Positions 51,720 through 60,264 of a stretch of 64,000 nucleotides of DNA are shown in pieces (within the stretch, counting starts at the first letter, position 1; every line of letters begins with the position of its first letter). The stretch is from positions 28,337-92,336 of the forward strand of contig JAECUM010004992.1 in assembly GCA_016617855.1 (NCBI GenBank), written 5' to 3'. The stretch is from Megalonaias nervosa (Eukaryota > Mollusca > Bivalvia > Unionida > Unionidae). Both the position numbers and the translations under genes were made by a program. The notes under the pieces were generated by a model, which saw nothing but the letters and a program-made list of their open reading frames with translations, did not search any database and was not told where the DNA came from.

Positions 51720-52300
51720 ACAAGTTCCTGACGTCTCCGTAAGGTAATGTATTTATTTTGTCAACCCAAAAATGTTGGTTGTCATACATAAAAATTGCTA
51801 AATTGCTCATTTTGACGCTATGCATCTGATGTTTATACAATCACAGTACTGTCATTTCTTTGTTATTTTCTGTGAGAATCAAATTATTTATCAGCTACAG
51901 CGTTGTTCATAAATTTGAAGAAGTCTTTCTCATATTCATTTGTTGCTCTTTATTTTTTGTCTCACATTTTTTGCATAACGTAATTATTCTTGGATATGTT
52001 TGAATTGGTAAGTGAAGGTAACACCTTAGATGGTGTAACTGTTTTTATTACATTTTTCAAAGCTATCATTGCATTCATATGGATAAATGTCTTTTCAAAG
52101 GAATCTAGGTTTCATCTGCTCAAATTGTTTTATGTCATCTAAATTCTCAGGTAACTACTCTTGATATCGACCATTTACCGAAAGCTATCTACAAATCTAA
52201 TTGTTCTTTTTAGCTTTTCTTTTTATAATCATCCTTTAAGTATGAATGGCTTAATAATGCAATATATCTCAGGTCATTATATGGTACTATTTCTATCTCT
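51720..52300 (-). pseudogene. Decayed fragment of a Polinton-type family B DNA polymerase
   Basis: Read on the minus strand, conserved-looking pieces of a protein-primed family B polymerase occur in order but in different frames: IVPYNDLRYIA (about 52,285), IRFVDSF (about 52,190), NLDDIKQFEQMKPRF then KDIYPYE (about 52,145-52,065), NDSFEKC, LTNSNIS, FFKFMNNAV (about 51,915) and PYGDVRNL (about 51,735). These mark the exonuclease-to-palm transition of Polinton/Maverick-like polymerases. At least four stops or frameshifts are present, and part of the palm region is deleted. It differs in sequence and strand from the polymerase at 62-64 kb, so it is an older, separate element. Confidence 0.65.
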
Positions 52301-52388
52301 CCATCTAAATATTTTTACAAGCAAGCTCCTGTGTAACTAGGTGCTTTTCATGCCCAGACAAAATGTGAATCATCAAAGTGATGCATTT

Positions 52389-52563
52389 TAGCAGCAGAGA
52401 GGGTGAACCCTACAACTTTGTAGAGACCTTATTTTTGAAAATTAAAGGTTCCTACGAAGGCTGAAAAAAGAAGTTTTTGTCTTAATAATGAAAACTTCTT
52501 TAATTGACCAGATTTTTTCACAATCTGGTCACATACGTATGTCATTCACCCTCTCTGCTGCTA
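52389..52563. promoter_or_regulatory. Compound inverted repeat with nested hairpins at the left edge of the element
   Basis: Two arms of 'TAGCAGCAGAGAGGGTGAA' (52,389-52,407) and its exact complement (52,545-52,563) enclose further structures: CTACA/TGTAG (52,410-52,423), an 11-bp stem AAAGAAGTTTT/AAAACTTCTTT (52,467-52,477 with 52,491-52,501), a 9-bp stem GACCAGATT/AATCTGGTC (52,506-52,514 with 52,522-52,530), and the palindrome CATACGTATG (52,532-52,541). The right arm runs into 'ctataaatta', a TATA-box-like string 30 bp before the first ATG. Possible roles are origin, terminal hairpin, recombination site or promoter; the sequence does not decide. Confidence 0.8.
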
Positions 52564-52595
52564 TAAATTAAACAGCCATATAGATATTATCAATA

Positions 52596-53830
52596 ATGAG
52601 TACTGGAGAACCACACTCAGCTAAATTAGCTCGAGAGCGACTAGAGGCAATTAAAAAATATCTACCCGTTCGTGATTCTGTTAAGCAACAACTACAATCG
52701 CGTCAGGAATCTCAAGTTGAATTTGAAGAGGATACAAAAAAATTATTTAAACCTATCACTGAGACCACTAAAGGTATTCAACCTGTGTTAGAGAAAACCG
52801 CTGAAGCTACAACTGCAACACAGAAGGTTATTGGAGCATTACCAAACCAAATTAAGGAAGCTATGGAGTCTGCCGATAAAACACGTGCTGAAATTCAAGA
52901 TGTTAAAAATATTGTCGAGGATCTCTCTAAACCAGAATTAAAAACTCGGTATTTTAATAAACAAGGTTATGAAGCAATTATAACTGATCCTATTAGAGTT
53001 GCTGCGGCGGGATATCAGATTCGGAGTAATCTTCTAAAGCCAGAATTTTATAACACTCTAGAAGACGAGTGGAATGCTAGGGTATTTCGGGAGCACAAGG
53101 GTATTTCACAAATCAGTAAAAAATATAAAGAAGAATATGATGATTTTGTTAATAAAGTTAATGAAGTGAAAAAACAATTTGGAATACCAGTTACATCATC
53201 AAAAAAGCAGAAATCTCGAAGGCGGAGACAACCATCACCACCACAATTTGAATTACCACCACCACAATTTGAACCATCACCACAACGATCACCAAAACAC
53301 CATCGAAACCAAGTAAAAAAGCATCACGACAAAAAACACCAAAACCATTTGAGCAATCACAAAGTGATTATCCACAACAATCTGAACCACCATCACCACA
53401 ACGATCACAACAATTACAACAAAAGCTACAACGAGAACAAGAACGACAAAAAATAATAGAACAACAACAACAAAAAGAACTAAAATTATTTAAAGAATCA
53501 TTTGGTGATTACTCAGAATTAACACCATCACCACAAATCAGATTACCATCATCACAACAACCAAGAGAAGAGGAAGAAGAATTTCAAGACGCTCCCGGCG
53601 CAACTGGAAGTGGTCTAGGAAGTGGTCTTATTATTTGCCCCAATAACGTCCTTGCTGATGTCGATCGACTAGAAATTCTCATCGGAGGAAAACGAGCTGG
53701 TAATAATTCCCCAGAAATCATTAATGAAGTAGCTGATATTTGTAAACGATTATTTACAGGTGGTATCATGGATATTAATGTATATCGATCTCTCATTAAT
53801 GAAATCGCCGACGATTATTACAGTGATTAG
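52596..53830 (+). pseudogene. Coiled-coil/Gln-Pro-rich structural-type protein, split by a frameshift
   Basis: The first 230 codons (from ATG 52,596) encode a soluble, helical, charged protein: a Glu/Lys/Gln-rich likely coiled coil (residues 1-110), then a segment with YFNKQGYEAI and EFYNTLEDEWNARVF, then a Pro/Arg-rich linker (KKQKSRRRRQPSPPQFELPP). At a CCAAAAC run (53,292-53,298) the sensible frame moves by -1. Without the shift the frame runs through His/Asn-rich nonsense to 53,456. With it, the frame continues Gln-rich, then acidic, then a compact C-terminal domain (LIICPNNVLADVDRLEILIG; stop at 53,828). The lesion could be a one-base deletion or a programmed shift. It is the first gene of the rightward block; the function is unknown, but its position suggests a virion or assembly role. 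Confidence 0.65.
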
Positions 53831-53837
53831 AACAATT

Positions 53838-53852
53838 AGTGATAAAATCACT
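53838..53852. terminator. Hairpin just after the first gene
   Basis: AGTGAT-aaa-ATCACT is a perfect 6-bp stem 8 nt after the TAG stop. It is one of several such palindromes placed behind stop codons in this element. Confidence 0.5.
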
Positions 53853-53916
53853 TAATAATAAAATGATCATACACAATACTCGGGAACCTACCATGGTCAG
53901 GGTAATAAACTCTTGA

Positions 53917-54312
53917 TTACCTGTATACAGAGCAACCTACGGAGATGGACTAGGTGATGTTATTCAGGGTCTGTTTAGAAGGATAGCCCCAAAAGCAATA
54001 CCGATTGCAAAGCAGCTGGGAATGAAAGCTATTGATGTTGTTCGTGAAAAGGGTATAGGCGCTGTTGGTAATCTCGCTAGCAAAGCATTCTCTGCAATTA
54101 AAGATAGACTATCACGATTAATACGCAGACCGACCCGACCTGTGAAATTACCCAGCACTGAAGTGATGCCAGCAAATGTCAGTAAAATAATAAATCAAGC
54201 AGCTAATCAAAAACTAGCGGAGTTAGCTGATATCCCGATGTCGGAAAAGGAAAAAAATATAACCGCTAGTCTGATAGCAGGAAGTGGTCTTCGAGTTAGA
54301 CGAAGACAATAA
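53917..54312 (+). CDS. Small basic protein, possible virion core/minor capsid protein
   Basis: From ATG 54,022 the frame gives 96 residues: amphipathic, Arg/Lys-rich (KDRLSRLIRRPTRPVKL) and ending in GSGLRVRRRQ. The same frame is open and coding-like upstream back to TGA at 53,914 (GDGLGDVIQGLFRRIAPKAI), so the natural start is probably further left and was lost to that stop or to a frameshift near 53,900. It lies 8 bp before the capsid gene. Size, basic charge and location suit a pVI/pX/pVII-like DNA- or membrane-associated capsid component (inference only). Confidence 0.6.
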   Translation, partial: LPVYRATYGDGLGDVIQGLFRRIAPKAIPIAKQLGMKAIDVVREKGIGAVGNLASKAFSAIKDRLSRLIRRPTRPVKLPSTEVMPANVSKIINQAANQKLAELADIPMSEKEKNITASLIAGSGLRVRRRQ

Positions 54313-54320
54313 TAATAAAG

Positions 54321-55718
54321 ATGTTTAAGCGCGTATCTGACCCCGCGTTTGACATGGACGTACCAGTTCTCAAAGATGAGTCTGTGCGCGATTATCAGTA
54401 TTATTCTTATGACGCCCAAATTCCAAATCAGCGTGGAAGAATCGAACTACAGGTTCAGGATACAAGTAGGTATTTCTTACCCGCTGAAGCATTTATTGAA
54501 GTAGAAGGTAAAATTTATAAACATGATGATACCGAATACGATAATAATGATGGTTTTGGTTTTGTTAATAATGGTATAATGGCGTTATTTGATAGCGCTA
54601 CGTACATGATTGACGGAAAAAATATTGAATCAATTCAGAAAGACGTCGACGTTGCTACAACAATACTTGGCCTTGCAAGATATAGCGACGATTGCTCAAG
54701 ATCAGCTGGTCCATCAATGATGTTCTCAAAAGATACTTCTAATTCTTCAAAACACAAACAATATAATATAAGACGACCTAGAAACTTCGCCGGCGCCGCC
54801 GATGTGGATGTAGAAAGTATGATTATTAATGTAGATCCAGAATTTAATTTAGGATTTACAACACGTAAATCAATGTTGAAAGATAGAAGGTTTTCATGTG
54901 CAATTCCACTGTCACACATATTTGGATTCTGCAGAAATGTCAGAAAAGTCATTTTTGGAGCCAAACACACAGTTGTACTTGTGCGAAAAAGCGATGATAA
55001 TGATGCAATGTGGCACGTTGAAGGAGTTGATGCTGCTGCAACTGAGGCACTTCATGGTAAAGTAGTACTAACAAAACTTTCCCTGTGGATGCCAGTGATG
55101 ACTCCAACAATATCCGAAGATCAGTTACTATCTTTTATGAGTCAAGGCGGTAAATCAATGTTGTCATGGTTAACAATGACCACAGATGTTGTTCAGAGTG
55201 CAATTAATGGTTTATTCACATGGCAAATAGCTTCTCAGCAAGGTGTTTCTGCACCAAGACATATATTTATTGCGCTTCAGGATAATACACGTGTAAAAAA
55301 AAAAAAAAAAAGTTTAATGATATTTGACAAACTCGGTGTTTCTGAAGTTTCATTAAGGATAAATGGACATCAAGAACCATCCGAGGATATATTACTGAAT
55401 TTTGAAAATAATCATGTAGCACGTGCATATCATCGATTAATGACATTCATGGGTCGTGATCAAAATATTGATACTGGTTTACAAATATCGCAGCTAGATT
55501 TTACATTGTTGTATCCGATTTATTATTTTTCGTTAGAACATTTAGATTTAACCAGACAATCTGTTGTAGATATTCATTTTCGAGCTCGTGTTGATAGAAA
55601 CATTGTAAATATCCCTAATTACAGAGCAATAGCCGTTATACTCAGCGATAAATCGATGTTACTCGAAGGTGTTGGTGGACGAATGAGAGTTATTGATGCT
55701 CCAGTGGAAAACATGTAA
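54321..55718 (+). CDS. Major capsid-like protein (double jelly-roll type, presumed)
   Basis: An uninterrupted 465-residue protein starts at ATG 54,321 after 'aataataaag' and stops at TAA 55,716. Predicted content is mainly beta-strand without signal peptide or membrane helices. Recognisable stretches include YYSYDAQIPNQRGRIELQVQ near the N-terminus and SEVSLRINGHQ later. Length, central position in the block, and neighbours (protease, penton-like, basic proteins) match the hexon-like capsid proteins of Polintons and adintoviruses. The jelly-roll fold is not demonstrable by eye. A run of 16 A (about 55,293-55,308) encodes five lysines and is a likely slippage site; the frame nevertheless stays open. 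It is the best-preserved gene of the element. Confidence 0.7.
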   Translation: MFKRVSDPAFDMDVPVLKDESVRDYQYYSYDAQIPNQRGRIELQVQDTSRYFLPAEAFIEVEGKIYKHDDTEYDNNDGFGFVNNGIMALFDSATYMIDGKNIESIQKDVDVATTILGLARYSDDCSRSAGPSMMFSKDTSNSSKHKQYNIRRPRNFAGAADVDVESMIINVDPEFNLGFTTRKSMLKDRRFSCAIPLSHIFGFCRNVRKVIFGAKHTVVLVRKSDDNDAMWHVEGVDAAATEALHGKVVLTKLSLWMPVMTPTISEDQLLSFMSQGGKSMLSWLTMTTDVVQSAINGLFTWQIASQQGVSAPRHIFIALQDNTRVKKKKKSLMIFDKLGVSEVSLRINGHQEPSEDILLNFENNHVARAYHRLMTFMGRDQNIDTGLQISQLDFTLLYPIYYFSLEHLDLTRQSVVDIHFRARVDRNIVNIPNYRAIAVILSDKSMLLEGVGGRMRVIDAPVENM

Positions 55719-55741
55719 TTAGATCGTTCATAATAATTATA

Positions 55742-56239
55742 ATGTCATATCATCACGTTAGTGTGAGCCTGACTCCTGGTCAGATTAAAAGGCTGCAATC
55801 AGCATCAAAAAATAACTGTGGAATAAAAATATCGCTAAAACGAGAACAGATGACCGGTGCAAATAAACTGTCGTTGACCGAGCGTCAGTTTAAAAACTTC
55901 AACGACGCTAAAAAATCAAATAAAGGTGTTAAACTTAATCTTTCTGCGGGCGCCATCAAAGATATTGCTAAAACGGGTGGTATATTTCCACTTCTTGCAG
56001 CAATACCAGCATTAATAGCAGCTGCAGCCCCAGCTGTTGCAAAGGCAGCTGCGCTAGGTGCCGTTGGAACAGCTGCTGGAATGGCGTTAAAGAAAGCAAC
56101 CGGACAAGGAATCAAAAAAAAGGGAAGAGGTTTAAGATTACCAGGAACCCCGCCTTCGTGGTACGGAAAAGGCCTAAGATTGCCAGGGACCCCACACTGG
56201 TACGGAAAAGGTCTAAGACTTCCCGGGACAGTTTACTAA
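55742..56239 (+). CDS. Small Ala-rich protein with C-terminal GLRLPGTP repeats
   Basis: 165 residues from ATG 55,742 (context 'aattataATG'). The N-terminal third begins HVSVSLTPGQIKRLQSA and is polar and basic. Residues about 78-112 form a hydrophobic Ala-rich segment (IPALIAAAAPAVAKAAALGA) able to be a membrane or amphipathic helix. The C-terminus has three near-identical repeats of YGKGLRLPGTP. Such small 'Ala-helix plus Gly-Lys-Gly-Leu tail' proteins sit beside capsid genes in related elements and are compared with adenovirus pX/pVI-type core proteins (family knowledge, moderate). It ends 8 bp before the protease start. Confidence 0.65.
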   Translation: MSYHHVSVSLTPGQIKRLQSASKNNCGIKISLKREQMTGANKLSLTERQFKNFNDAKKSNKGVKLNLSAGAIKDIAKTGGIFPLLAAIPALIAAAAPAVAKAAALGAVGTAAGMALKKATGQGIKKKGRGLRLPGTPPSWYGKGLRLPGTPHWYGKGLRLPGTVY

Positions 56240-56247
56240 TAACACCC

Positions 56248-56648
56248 ATGTCCAATTTTGATTTACTTAATGCTGCTAAGCAATTAAAAATAAAAATTTC
56301 AGAGGTGTTTTTATGCGCGATCAATTACCTACCGTTGCAATGCAACATGAAACCGGTATTATTAATCTCGATAAAAATTCTGGCCCAGGCACGCACTGGG
56401 TCGCATATGCAATTGATCCACGTGGAATTATTTATTTCGACTCGTATGGATTAGCACCACCAAAAGAATTTTTAAAGTACGTTACCGGCGATATTCCAAT
56501 CTGGTATTCAACGCTACCGACACAAAAAATAACTGATCCTCCAATATGTGGCCGTGAAACCCTCGCTATGCTTGATGCTGTATCAAAATCAACAACACCG
56601 CCTCATAAAGTCGTGCACGCGTTCACTACGTTACGTCATAGTACTTAA
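56248..56648 (+). pseudogene. Adenain-type cysteine protease (capsid maturation), N-terminal frameshift
   Basis: The catalytic part is open from 56,313: His28 in GPGTHWVAY, Asp43 in IIYFDSYG, a Gln at 71 and Cys79 in PPICG, the order of the adenovirus/Ulp1-like protease triad. This enzyme normally cleaves capsid precursors late in assembly. The natural start is probably ATG 56,248 (MSNFDLLNAAKQLKI), which lies in a different frame; a one-base change in an A-rich run at about 56,288-56,302 separates the two. Past the Cys the sequence (RETLAMLDAVSKS) is less typical, so a second small frame error is possible. The stop is TAA 56,646, followed at once by a palindrome. Confidence 0.75.
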
Positions 56649-56660
56649 ACTGATATCAGT
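56649..56660. terminator. Perfect 12-bp palindrome after the protease stop
   Basis: ACTGATATCAGT begins at the base after the stop codon and lies 7 bp before the next ATG. Confidence 0.5.
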
Positions 56661-56667
56661 AAATATA

Positions 56668-57765
56668 ATGGTAGATATTTACGGAAGATCCTCAGGTAGA
56701 GCTCAGAAGGTCGATTTATCTAAATATGCAACCACTGATCAGCTCAGAAATGAAATCGATGATTTATTAAATATCACGAGTGTGGATCAAAATGAAGTCG
56801 TCGTTTTTCAGGACAAACAAGGACGATTAAAAACGAGTAATATACAACTACCAGATGTTCTTGTACGAATTCCCAACGCGGTTGTTAATAATGTCATTAC
56901 TTTCACTGATCAGGGTAAAATACAGGATTCCAGTAAGTCGGTTAACGATTATGTTAAGAAAACTGGTGATGTATTTACCGGTGATATTATTATGTCAGGA
57001 AGAAAAATTACGCATCTTGGAGATCCAATCGCAGATACAGACGCAGCAACAAAAAAATACGTCGATGATCAAGAATCCAAATACGTGTCAGTGCGCGGTG
57101 GTATAATGCGTGCATTTCTCGACATGAATAGTAATGGTATTAATAATCTCAGAACACCAGAAACAGATTTTGACGCTGCAACGAAGAAATACGTTGACGA
57201 TAAGGAAATTCCAATAACGACTTCATTAACGACAATTAATGATGGAATTGCTGCATTTAGAACTGAATATTTTAATCATGTACAAACATTCCTAAATTTT
57301 CGTAGAAATATAAACAGAAATATTAAAGAATTTTTTGGAACTCCACCTACTGTTATTATTAATCTCGCTGACATTAACGCAAGACTCAACGATATCATTA
57401 GTGGTATTCCTAATATTATTCAAAAAACTAATCTCGTTAAAATTCCTCACAAGCAGATCATTAATATCGTGTACACAGTCGCATCAGGAAAGGCAACATG
57501 GTCGCAGGAAAATAACACTTTTAAACACACTGCAGAGGTTACTGGTGTATACAGATTATCTGTATTTAGTAGTGCAAAATTCAGTATATTTACCACATTT
57601 CCATGGCGTCATTCAACCGATGATTTTTCTGGAATTGTGTCTATAGCGTTAAATAAAGATGTCGAGGAAACGTTTATGCCAATAGCGAATGATAAAAAGT
57701 TAACCGCAGCGACTTATTGGTGGTGTATTGAGTTTGTAGCTGAAACTCCCGAATTAGTTACTTAA
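56668..57765 (+). CDS. Fibre-like protein with phage tail-fibre motifs
   Basis: 365 residues from ATG 56,668 (context 'aaatataATG'); an upstream in-frame ATG at 56,548 overlaps the protease and is less likely. The N-terminus (MVDIYGRSSGRAQKVDLSKY) may attach to the capsid. Residues 100-134 and 145-178 each contain a TG/G-rich strand followed by DAATKKYVDD, the repeat typical of phage tail-fibre and other trimeric receptor-binding shafts. Residues about 190-270 look helical. The rest (from HKQIINIVYTVASGKATWSQ on) is beta-rich and could be a receptor-binding head. Intact. Role inferred: host-cell attachment. Confidence 0.72.
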   Translation: MVDIYGRSSGRAQKVDLSKYATTDQLRNEIDDLLNITSVDQNEVVVFQDKQGRLKTSNIQLPDVLVRIPNAVVNNVITFTDQGKIQDSSKSVNDYVKKTGDVFTGDIIMSGRKITHLGDPIADTDAATKKYVDDQESKYVSVRGGIMRAFLDMNSNGINNLRTPETDFDAATKKYVDDKEIPITTSLTTINDGIAAFRTEYFNHVQTFLNFRRNINRNIKEFFGTPPTVIINLADINARLNDIISGIPNIIQKTNLVKIPHKQIINIVYTVASGKATWSQENNTFKHTAEVTGVYRLSVFSSAKFSIFTTFPWRHSTDDFSGIVSIALNKDVEETFMPIANDKKLTAATYWWCIEFVAETPELVT

Positions 57766-57771
57766 ATAAGT
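57760..57771. terminator. Small hairpin overlapping the fibre stop codon
   Basis: ACTT-AAAT-AAGT (extendable by AT pairs) spans the TAA stop and lies 3 bp before the next ATG. Confidence 0.35.
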
Positions 57772-57773
57772 AT

Positions 57774-58259
57774 AATGAATCAAGAATCATTTATCGACGT
57801 TCAACGTCACAGATACGCTCAAGTATGTGAGTGTCAAACTAAACTAAAAATATCATCGACGATTACACGATAAAGGTAAAAAAATATCGTCGTCGTATGG
57901 TCGTTATTGATATAATGGTATACTCGGTTTCTGCTGTTATTGCTTGAACTGGATTATTACTATCAACAATAACGATGACAGCGCCTGCAGTTGTAACAAT
58001 TATAGTTTCAACGGCAACAACATGCGCAGGTATTTTCAGTATTATCGCTAAGAAAATATCTACGTGTACGAATAATAAACTAAACGAGTACGTGATGAAA
58101 TTACACACAGCAACAGCCGCATACACTAAATTATGCTCGTATATTTCAGCGTATCTCAGTGATGGTAAAATATCCGATGAGGAGTTCGTAACGATAATGA
58201 AAACCTACGACGAAGCATTCATAATCGCTAGTGACAATAACGGAAAGATGGAGAATTAA
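57774..58259 (+). pseudogene. Small broken gene, possible membrane-associated virion protein
   Basis: ATG 57,774 (context 'agtataATG') starts 32 coherent codons (MNQESFIDVQRHRYAQVCEC) that stop at TAA near 57,871. Coding character resumes in another frame from about 57,960, with a hydrophobic segment (TAPAVVTIIVSTATTCAGIF) followed by a polar helix and SDGKISDEEFVTIMKTYDEA, to TAA 58,257. At least two frameshifts therefore lie between 57,870 and 57,975. Intact, it would be about 150 residues with one or two membrane helices. Function unknown; the location between fibre and penton genes suggests a virion component. Confidence 0.55.
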
Positions 58260-58277
58260 ATAATAACGATAATAATA

Positions 58278-59777
58278 ATGTCAGAGTCGCAATTACTTCA
58301 GCAGATCGTAGCTAATACAACGCCGTTAAAAACTACTATGATATCATTAAGTTCAACCAATCCTGAATTTAGCGTTAATTTTCCGACTGCAATTCCAGCG
58401 AGTGAAATTGCATTGGCTCAACTACGAGTTTATCATAGCAGGCCTAATATTAGATCAAAACTGTTTGGTGGACAACAGCCAAATAATTCACTGGTATTTG
58501 CGAATAAAAATAAACCAGATGGAACACCTGATTGGCAAGTTGTTGGAATTTCAACGGGCAGTTATCAAATAGAACAGATTAATGAAGAATTCCAGCGCAG
58601 AATCAAATCTATCACAGGCAAAGAATCTAAAATAGCTATTACTGTTTACGAACCAACACTATCCACGGTAATTGAAATAAATTCCCCTGATTACCTCATA
58701 GATATTTATCAGAGTTCGATCAGATCAGTGTTAGGGTGGCCTGAAGTTGCACCAGCTTATCAGGGACCACCAGAACCACAGCGATCCGACTTCATTACTG
58801 ATAAAAAGGTGTTTATAAATATTCCAGAATATCGAAAAGTAAAAGAGGCTTATCCATGGCAACGATATTTTGATAGTGCTGGAAGAATTCCACATTATAT
58901 AGATAGAATAGGAGACTATTTTACGAAACAAATTGATGGCAAGAAAAAAGGTTCGATAAGAACACTTGATATTGATTTAATAAATTCATATGCTAATACA
59001 ATTAAATCTGAGCATCAGCTTGTATTTAATAATCTACAAAATTTATTTTCAAGTATTAATGTTTTTTACAACGATGATTTAAAAAATCAGATAACTGAAA
59101 CGATACAGCATTTGAATCAAGTTGCTTCAGACCTAGAGTTCATGAATGATGTTTTTGTTAACAGAGAGAAAAGATTAGTACTCCCACCCAGAGTAATATA
59201 TTTTGAAGATTATATAGTTAATGAAGACGATCCAGAACAGCGTGTTCCAAACAATCACTTATTTACAACAGTTTTTCTTAAATATTTCGGAATTACACGA
59301 GAACAACTAGCAACATTTATAATTCCCGGATTTAACTAGTCCGAGTTAAAGAAATCAGTTAATGATCTTATTGATGAACATTTTAAAAGGATGTGTGATT
59401 CATGGAGAAAAATAGCCCCACCACCGGTTATACTAAAACACAATAACAATCCCTTTGGTGCCGGTAGACATATATCACCGGGCATTGTAAACATAACAAC
59501 AACAATTGCAGTCAATCTGGTATGTGATATTATTGAAGGTAGCTATCAGGTAGATCTTTCTAAATCTAGCCAAGCTCAGCAAGGGTACATATTATTCAGT
59601 TTTAGTCCGATTGTCCCTCCAGGCTCGTTAATTGTGTCAGAACCAATTAATCCCGTTTACCTGCGAGTTCATAATCCATTTCTGACAAGAATAAATTTCA
59701 AACTCACTGACCAGGCAGGAAACATTTTGGACACGAGGAACGAATCTCTAAATATAAACCTGTATGTACGCTCATAG
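58278..59777 (+). pseudogene. Penton-like minor capsid protein interrupted by one in-frame TAG
   Basis: ATG 58,278 (context 'aataataATG') opens 353 codons to TAG at 59,337-59,339. The same frame continues without another stop to 59,777, so the original gene had about 499 codons. The N-terminal part (SLSSTNPEFSVNFPTAIPAS, then an ISTGSYQIEQINEEFQ stretch) and the C-terminal beta-rich part (GYILFSFSPIVPPGSLIVSE, ESLNINLYVRS) look like the two ends of penton-type minor capsid proteins in adinto/Polinton-like elements. The middle is charged and helical (residues about 190-300). The TAG may be a disabling mutation or, less likely, a read-through site. A separate product could restart at ATG 59,391. 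Confidence 0.65.
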
Positions 59778-59782
59778 AATGT

Positions 59783-59798
59783 CTGATTATTTAATCAG
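59783..59798. terminator. Hairpin after the penton-like gene
   Basis: CTGATT-ATTT-AATCAG, a perfect 6-bp stem 5 nt after the TAG stop, at the end of the morphogenesis block. Confidence 0.55.
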
Positions 59799-59799
59799 G

Positions 59800-60139
59800 G
59801 GCATAATCTGATGAGTAAATACATGAATAATAATCAATTTTCTATGATTAAAGTAATTGTATATATAATAAAGCGAGATAACTCGGCTATCTCTCTGCAG
59901 TAAATTGAACGATTATTTCCCTTACTACGTTACCTGTACAAACCCAGTTGTATATACGTGTATAGCGTATATTAGTCCGTCTGTCTGTTACCTTAACGAA
60001 CTATAACTTTATGCGTGCAAAATTATTTTATGAATTTTGAAAAACTGAAGTACAATTCTACATTCTATTAGTAATACAAGTTCTGTGAGACAGCGTAAAT
60101 ATTATATATATACTTAAATTTAACTATATTATTGATAAG
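59800..60139. other. AT-rich non-coding spacer with hairpins
   Basis: Two stems stand out: GAGATA-actcggc-TATCTC (59,875-59,893) and ATATACG-tgtatag-CGTATAT (59,952-59,972). No coding frame. This is the left part of the noncoding hub between the capsid and replication blocks. Confidence 0.55.
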
Positions 60140-60222
60140 AGAACGATGGCCGAAATGGTAAGACGGTTTGACGTAGATCGAAGCTCTACAGACTCTCGCG
60201 TGTTCGAGTCTCAAAAAATGCT
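60140..60222 (+). ncRNA. tRNA-like sequence (degenerate)
   Basis: 'TGGCCGAAATGGTAAGACG' (60,147-60,165) closely resembles the A box/D-arm of Leu or Ser tRNAs. 'TGTTCGAGTC' (60,201-60,210) resembles a B box. A stem TTTGA/TCGAA lies where the anticodon arm should be, but its loop has six rather than seven bases. The D, T and acceptor stems do not pair well. It could be a decayed tRNA, a SINE head, or an internal pol III promoter for a noncoding RNA covering the structured region downstream. Confidence 0.35.
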
Positions 60223-60264
60223 AAAGATATTATCTTGCATTTGGCGACTGATGCTTATTTAATT

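Noticed and set aside
54635..54970. 111-codon minus-strand frame
   Set aside because: Shadow of the capsid-like gene.
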